64,000 nucleotides of DNA from Siphonodentalium dalli (Eukaryota; Mollusca; Scaphopoda; Gadilida; Siphonodentaliidae): positions 57,754,609 through 57,818,608 of the forward strand of contig CP136066.1 of assembly GCA_032622095.1 (NCBI GenBank). The letters are read 5' to 3'. Positions 59,608 to 64,000 of the stretch are shown one piece after another. The notes under the pieces are model-generated. The model was not told the DNA's origin. It was given only the letters and a program-made list of their open reading frames with translations, and did not search any database. Both the position numbers and the translations under genes were made by a program. Within the stretch, counting starts at the first letter, position 1, and each line of letters begins with the position of its first letter.

Positions 59608-60025
59608 AGGTACTCAATCCGATCAGACGCTCCTAAGTTACTATTTCTTTGCATGGGTTCGGGGGGTAACACATATTTGATTCGAGTCGAGGAACCCACT
59701 TATCAAAGATCAGAGTGATCAGATATCAATTTTTTAAGTTTGTTATTTCTTGAGATGTAATATGTTATTTCGCGAGATGTAATAATATGTGGCCCAGAAA
59801 CACGTTGCCAAACGTAGGGTCTCTGACAAAATTGCGGATGGGTAACTCTAAAATCAAGTGGTAATACGGTCAAATTTCGTGATAATTTAGTGATAATACG
59901 GCCATATTTTGTTGAACAAAATGTTGATAAATAACAAGTTTTGGGAAAATTGATACCATGCATAGTTGACAGTGTTTAGCAATATTTGTTGCAATAAATC
60001 GATTCTTATAACTAAAGCGTATTAA
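59608..60025 (+). mobile_element. TTAA-flanked MITE (AGGTACTCAATCC family), copy E, 3' truncated
   Basis: Starts TTAA then AGGTACTCAATCCGATCAGA. The family sequence stops after AACTAAAGCGTATT near 60025. Confidence 0.75.
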
Positions 60026-60894
60026 AAAAAAATTGCATAGCCTATCTCAGGAGGTGGAAAGTTTAGATGGACCTACACAGAAAACTATTTACTTCTTGCA
60101 AATGTGGCTGTTCACAATTTTTCAGCACACAACTAAGACTCTGCTAACATTCTTGAAGCAGTGTTGCTCTCAATTAAATAGTCATTCAAGCCCTTTCACT
60201 AGTTCAGATCCTGTACTATTTATGGCAGTTATTCATTAATCATTTACAATCAATTTGTATTCTTGCCGAAAACACTCCTTCCAAAATGTCCCTTAAACAT
60301 ATGATCAAAGTAATATATTTGATACTGTTATTGTTATATAATATGCACGATGTGATCTTCAGATAGCACATATTCCTTCAGGTGGTGCACTAGTAAGTAC
60401 CAAGTAAGTAGTTTTCTTTGTATGTCCATCTAATGTTTTGCATATCTGGCTTAGTATGGATGAATGTGCCTTTCATTTCGCTTGTTAAGTTTCATTAAAT
60501 ATTCGCTTCGGCCATGGTTATGAATTACACTCATGATTTAACACTGAGACATTTTATGCAGAACCAACCATGGTGGATTACCCAGACCAACGTTCAAATG
60601 TGTTTGTTTGCCTACTCACTACCCAGCTAAGAAAAAGCCTTGATTTCACAAAATTCATGTAATTTTTATCAATGAACAATTAAATAAATTTGGCAATACG
60701 TGAATCAGGCCCTTTATGAGACCAAGCACAATCATATTTGGATTAATATGGATGAAAATGCCTCTCATTTAGCTTGTTAAGTTTCTTTATATATTCTATC
60801 GTCCGTGCATATGAAGTACACTCCTAATTTAATACTGAGACAATTTATGCAGAATCAACCATGGTGGATTACCCAGGCCAACGTTAAAATTAAA

Positions 60895-61259
60895 AAAAAA
60901 TTAAATGCCGCTTCAGTTATCTGAATCAATTAATTGCACAAAAATAATGCTAACCACAGCAAACTATGGTATAAAATTGCCCGAAACGAAATATGGCCGG
61001 ATTGTCAAATATACACACAAAGCCACTTGATTTTAGAGTTATCCATCTTCATCCGCAATTTGGTCCGAGACCATCGCCTTGACAAATTTTTGCCAGGTGG
61101 AAACAATAATTACATATCTCGAGAAATAACAAATTTCAAAAATTGATATTTGATCACTCTGAGCGTTGATGGGTTGGTTCCTCGACTCAAATCAAATATT
61201 TTTTACCCCAGAAGCAAACGAAATAGTAATTTAGGAGCGTTAATTCGGATTATGCATCT
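60895..61259 (-). mobile_element. TTAA-flanked MITE (AGGTACTCAATCC family), copy F, reversed and partial
   Basis: The right end reads ATTCGGATTATGCATCT, then TTAA, a decayed terminus. Interior phrases GAGTTATCCATCTTCATCCG and CTCGACTCAAATCAAATATT match the reverse complement of the family. Faces copy E. Confidence 0.7.
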
Positions 61260-61720
61260 TTAAGCAAACATGGCTCATTTGAACATCCAAATTACGTGTA
61301 TGTTATTAAATCCCCCATAAATGGGGGTATACTGGGTAAACTTTGTCCGTCTGTTCAGGCAAGTATCTTAGTCATTGGTTATCGGATCCAAATGCAATTT
61401 GGAATGGAGTTTCGCCACCACAACTGCGTTCAAAACAGGGTCTTTTCCATTCTAGAGTTATCCTTCTTTGCTTATCTGAAAATCTGTTGTTGTTTTTTTG
61501 GTCTGTCCGCACACATTTCTCAGCCGTGGGTTATTGGATCCTGAATGCAATTTGGAATAGTGGTTTGCCATCATAACTGCTTTCAAAAGAGTATGCTCAT
61601 ACCCTAATGACAACGCTAGCATTTTCTGTTTTTAGAGATATTCTCTTTGTTTATTTTACATTTGGGTTGGTGACGTTGGTCCTATACACATGTTTCAATT
61701 GGGCAATGTGTGGGTATGCA

Positions 61721-61970
61721 AGCCTTGAAATATGGTGTCTGTCATTTGCAGAATGAGGTCCCCAGAGGGTGAATTTAGTGATGCTACCCCGCATAGCGGG
61801 CTAGCATCACCAAATTCACCCTCTGGGGACCTCATTCTGCTTAAACCTCAGCAGAATGAGGTTCCCAGAGGGTGAATTTGGTGATGCTAGCCCGCTATGC
61901 GGGGTAGCATCACTAAAGTCACCCTCTGGGGACCTCATTCTGCAAATGACAGACACCCTATTTCAAGGCT
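61721..61970. repeat. 250-bp compound palindrome (double hairpin)
   Basis: The outer pair AGCCTTGAAATA...GTGTCTGTC is mirrored at 61948-61970. Inside are two hairpins, each with GCAGAATGAGGTCCCCAGAG or a variant against its complement. A GGGCTAGCATCAC stretch forms the turns. Confidence 0.88.
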
Positions 61971-62227
61971 TGTGGGTATGCCATGCAGCACCCGTGGTGC
62001 AACTTCTTGGGTGAATGTACGGATAAGATATGTTTACATCAGACGATATTACACAAAATATGTTTTATGTTGAATAGTATTTAGTATTAACAGTATTGAA
62101 AAATACTTGCCAAAGTCTTTGGAAGTGCTCTTAATTTTTACCATAGCAGGGATAGACTAACAAGAAACTCCTTATACCCCCTGTCACTAACTCGCGGCCA
62201 TATTTGATCCACCAGGCCCTGTTCCAG

Positions 62228-62347
62228 GGTTTTAGTGCTACAGGTCAAAGTTTTGGAGTAGCATTTCCATATATGCAAGTCATGAATATTCAAAAGCTCC
62301 ATATATGAAAATGCTACTCCAGAACTTTGACATGTAGCACTAAAACC
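62228..62347. repeat. 120-bp palindrome
   Basis: GGTTTTAGTGCTACAGGTCA and GGAGTAGCATTT are mirrored by AAATGCTACTCC and TGTAGCACTAAAACC. Confidence 0.85.
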
Positions 62348-62651
62348 ACGGAACCGGGGCTGGATGAATCCCTGAAACCACGAAACTGAGCTGGATGAAT
62401 CCTATATGGCCAGGACTCAATGATCTCGCTTATTTATTCTGGTTTCGAAACCGCCAATTAATATTTTTTGAGTTCAGATGATTTTCACTCAAGCACTTAA
62501 TTTTTCGATCTGAACGTAAAATTAACATTTTGAAATTGTGTCATTTGTGTGTATTATGCTGTAAACAATTCAACATGAAGTACTTATCCAGGAAACTGAC
62601 AACATGGAAGAGATCCAGTGCGTAGTCAAGCCTGAGTTTAGTGTGCCTGCC

Positions 62652-62755
62652 ATTTGCAGAATGAGGTCCCCAGAGGGTGAATTTAGTGACTCTATACCAC
62701 ATAGCGGGCTAGCATCACTAAATTCACCCTCTGGGGACCTCACTCTGCTTAGGCC
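62652..62755. repeat. Hairpin repeat, GAATGAGGTCCCCAGAGGG family
   Basis: Arms of about 40 bp: GCAGAATGAGGTCCCCAGAG, then GGTGAATTTAGTGA, against the complement at 62712-62752. Confidence 0.88.
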
Positions 62756-62946
62756 TCTTCTCTGGGCAGTTTCTTTATTATCAAATTTCTATAGAAACTT
62801 CATCACATAAATTCTATTTCTGTTTTAGTTTAGTTTTTCTTTATCCCCAAATTTGCAGACGGCACATTGCATAATTGAGGTTGTACATCACAGTATTCAC
62901 CATTTGGAAACTTCAATTTGAGTCTCTGTCTCCCATTGTCTCCCAT

Positions 62947-63030
62947 AGCAGAATGAGGTCCCCAGAGGTTGAATTTAGTGATAGCGTCACTAAATTCACC
63001 CTCTGTGGACCTCATTCTGCAAATGAGAGG
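62947..63030. repeat. Hairpin repeat, same family, 60 bp before exon 2
   Basis: AGCAGAATGAGGTCCCCAGA...AATTTAGTGATAGCGTCACTAAATT...TCTGTGGACCTCATTCTGC. Arms of about 38 bp with almost no loop. Lies between about 60 and 145 bases before the splice acceptor, where the branch point normally is close. Confidence 0.88.
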
Positions 63031-63090
63031 CACGCTATAATCAGGCTTGTGTGTAGTATGTAGTGAACATGAAGTTGTTTTTGTTTTCAG

Positions 63091-63438
63091 GAAAATGGTA
63101 ACGCGGAAGAAATCCTCAACTCATTGCAATTTGTCAGACCTGGAAAGGGATTTATACCAAAGTTCCCTATTCTCCAGAAATGTGATGCTAATGGGAAGGA
63201 TTCACATCCGATATTCATATTTCTCCGAGAGCGGCTTCCATTTCCGAGTGATGACGCTGTTTCTCTGATGGCGGACTGTAGGAACATTATTTGGGAACCT
63301 GTGACAAGAACGGATATTTCGTGGAACTTCGAGAAGTTTTTGATAGCCCCAGATGGAAAGCCCTACAAAAGATACAGCCGTAACTTCCAGACGATAAATA
63401 TTCAAAGTGATATCAGGGATCTATTAAAGAAAATTTAG
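63091..63438 (+). CDS. GPx: Selenocysteine glutathione peroxidase, exon 2
   Basis: 115 codons plus TAG, completing a protein of 195 residues (family members are usually about 190-205). Continues FGHQ with [20 protein letters not shown]. Contains [18 protein letters not shown], the subunit-interface loop [39 protein letters not shown] with the tetrad Trp and Asn (codons 158-159), and the C-terminal [14 protein letters not shown]. Presence of the interface loop marks the tetrameric GPx1/2 class as opposed to GPx4 or GPx7. The acceptor TTTTCAG lies directly before 63091 in the matching phase. Confidence 0.95.
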   Translation, partial: ENGNAEEILNSLQFVRPGKGFIPKFPILQKCDANGKDSHPIFIFLRERLPFPSDDAVSLMADCRNIIWEPVTRTDISWNFEKFLIAPDGKPYKRYSRNFQTINIQSDIRDLLKKI

Positions 63439-63453
63439 TTTTCTTAAAATTAA

Positions 63454-63798
63454 AGGGGTACTCTACACTAAATCTGGCCATTTATGGAACCATCTCCTTT
63501 TATACTCAACAGAATATATGCAACACATGAATGAATTTGGGCCATGGGTTAGTGCAAAACACACTCATGTGCTCTATGAACGATGCAAACAACATGGTAA
63601 TTATAATGAAAATGAATTTATGACTCCAGTCCTCCATTCATTTCCATTATACTTACCATGTTGTTTGTATTGTTCATGTAGTAAATGAGTATATTTTGCA
63701 CTAATCCATGGCTCAAATTCATAATTTTTTTCATATATTCTGTTGAGTATAAAAGGAGATGGTCTCAATAATGGCTAGTTTCAGTGTACAGTGCCCCT
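63454..63798. mobile_element. TTAA-flanked MITE in the GPx 3'UTR
   Basis: 345 bp. Ends AGGGGTACTCTACACT and the inverted AGTGTACAGTGCCCCT. TTAA at 63450-63453 and TTAC at 63799-63802 (decayed duplication). Arms of about 140 bp fold on each other (GAGATGGTCTCAATAATGGC pairs with its left counterpart GCCATTTATGGAACCATCTC). Lies entirely between stop codon and SECIS. Confidence 0.85.
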
Positions 63799-63856
63799 TT
63801 ACCTTTAAGTGAATATATGTTTTATTTTGTTTATATATTTCTCGACCTATCAGTAC

Positions 63857-63920
63857 TGTGATAATGAAGGCTTTACTTCAAATCGATGACTCATCAGAGG
63901 TAGAGCTGGATGATTACACA
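63857..63920 (+). ncRNA. SECIS element (form-2 type) in the GPx 3'UTR
   Basis: ATGA at 63864-63867 and the partner GGATGA at 63908-63913 make the non-Watson-Crick G.A/A.G quartet. Between them GGCTTTACTTC and GAGGTAGAGCT pair over 11 positions including wobbles. An AAA at 63880-63882 sits at the apical loop, 12 nt from the quartet. GATG ACT CATC then forms the small extra hairpin of form-2 SECIS. A short lower stem TGTG/CACA flanks it. It binds SBP2 to direct Sec insertion at the UGA of this mRNA. Confidence 0.88.
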
Positions 63921-63954
63921 CCATTGTTATGTGGAGAAATATCTCATTATACAG

Positions 63955-63960
63955 ATTAAA
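63955..63960 (+). terminator. ATTAAA poly(A) signal of the GPx gene
   Basis: ATTAAA, the common variant signal, 35 bases after the SECIS. The cleavage site would lie near 63975-63990. Confidence 0.6.
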
Positions 63961-64000
63961 AAGAATGAAATACAAGCTATTTTGTTGTTAGATACATTTG

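Larger units (their letters stand above)
52492..63090 (+). other. GPx: GPx intron, 10.6 kb
   Basis: GTAAAA donor and TTGTTTTTGTTTTCAG acceptor, phase 0, at the position between FGHQ and ENGN. Filled with a sense LINE, R1 repeat, MITEs and hairpin repeats. A run of 10 G lies near 52858. Confidence 0.9.

Overview
This is a eukaryotic nuclear DNA window: AT-rich, very gene-poor, with spliced coding exons, GT-AG introns and a dense load of mobile DNA. The mixture (Ty3/gypsy-type and tyrosine-recombinase retrotransposons, Jockey/CR1-like LINEs, a tRNA-derived SINE, TTAA-flanked and hAT-like MITEs, long foldback elements, minisatellites, long poly-G/poly-C runs) suggests a marine invertebrate, perhaps a lophotrochozoan such as a mollusc. 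That placement is inference; no marker here fixes the species.

The one well supported host gene is a selenocysteine-containing glutathione peroxidase of the GPx1/2 type on the + strand. A TATA-like box lies near 52203. Exon 1 is 52252-52491, with an in-frame TGA (Sec) at 52387-52389. A 10.6 kb intron follows (52492-63090). Exon 2 is 63091-63438. A form-2 type SECIS element lies at about 63857-63920 and an ATTAAA poly(A) signal at 63955. A 345-bp TTAA-flanked MITE sits in the 3'UTR between stop codon and SECIS, so the machinery that recodes the TGA must work across a transposon hairpin. Two weaker host-exon candidates are a signal-peptide-bearing exon at 9349-9703 and a possible terminal exon at 27546-27832.

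Layout. 1-8.1 kb: unknown sequence around a 4.6 kb non-coding LTR element (1822-6456, TSD CTAT). 8.1-10.2 kb: hAT-like MITE, TTAA MITE, candidate secreted-protein exon, poly-G repeat. 10.5-15.4 kb: gypsy-type LTR retrotransposon on the minus strand (TSD GATAC), with a piggyBac-like MITE nested in one LTR. 16.1-20.1 kb: decayed DIRS/Ngaro-type tyrosine-recombinase retrotransposon, minus strand. 20.2-24.5 kb: 4.2 kb foldback element with about 970-bp arms and a large internal minisatellite. 24.6-31.8 kb: MITEs, a 210-bp palindrome and a CCATGG minisatellite. 32.1-35.6 kb: a 0.66 kb inverted repeat whose left arm carries a TTAA MITE and whose right arm keeps the empty site; a SINE lies between the arms. 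36.4-42.5 kb: CCATGG minisatellite, a 0.7 kb foldback element and palindromes. 43.0-50.4 kb: a minus-strand LINE split by a 4.8 kb element with 15-bp terminal inverted repeats. 50.6-51.7 kb: two TTAA-flanked MITEs. 52.2-64 kb: the GPx gene, whose intron holds a sense-oriented LINE (55.3-58.0 kb) and several hairpin-forming repeats close to exon 2.

Mobile elements account for most of the annotatable sequence. Empty or restorable sites are visible for three insertions: the MITE in the gypsy LTR, the MITE in the inverted-repeat arm, and the 4.8 kb element in the LINE. They allow the order of insertion to be read directly.
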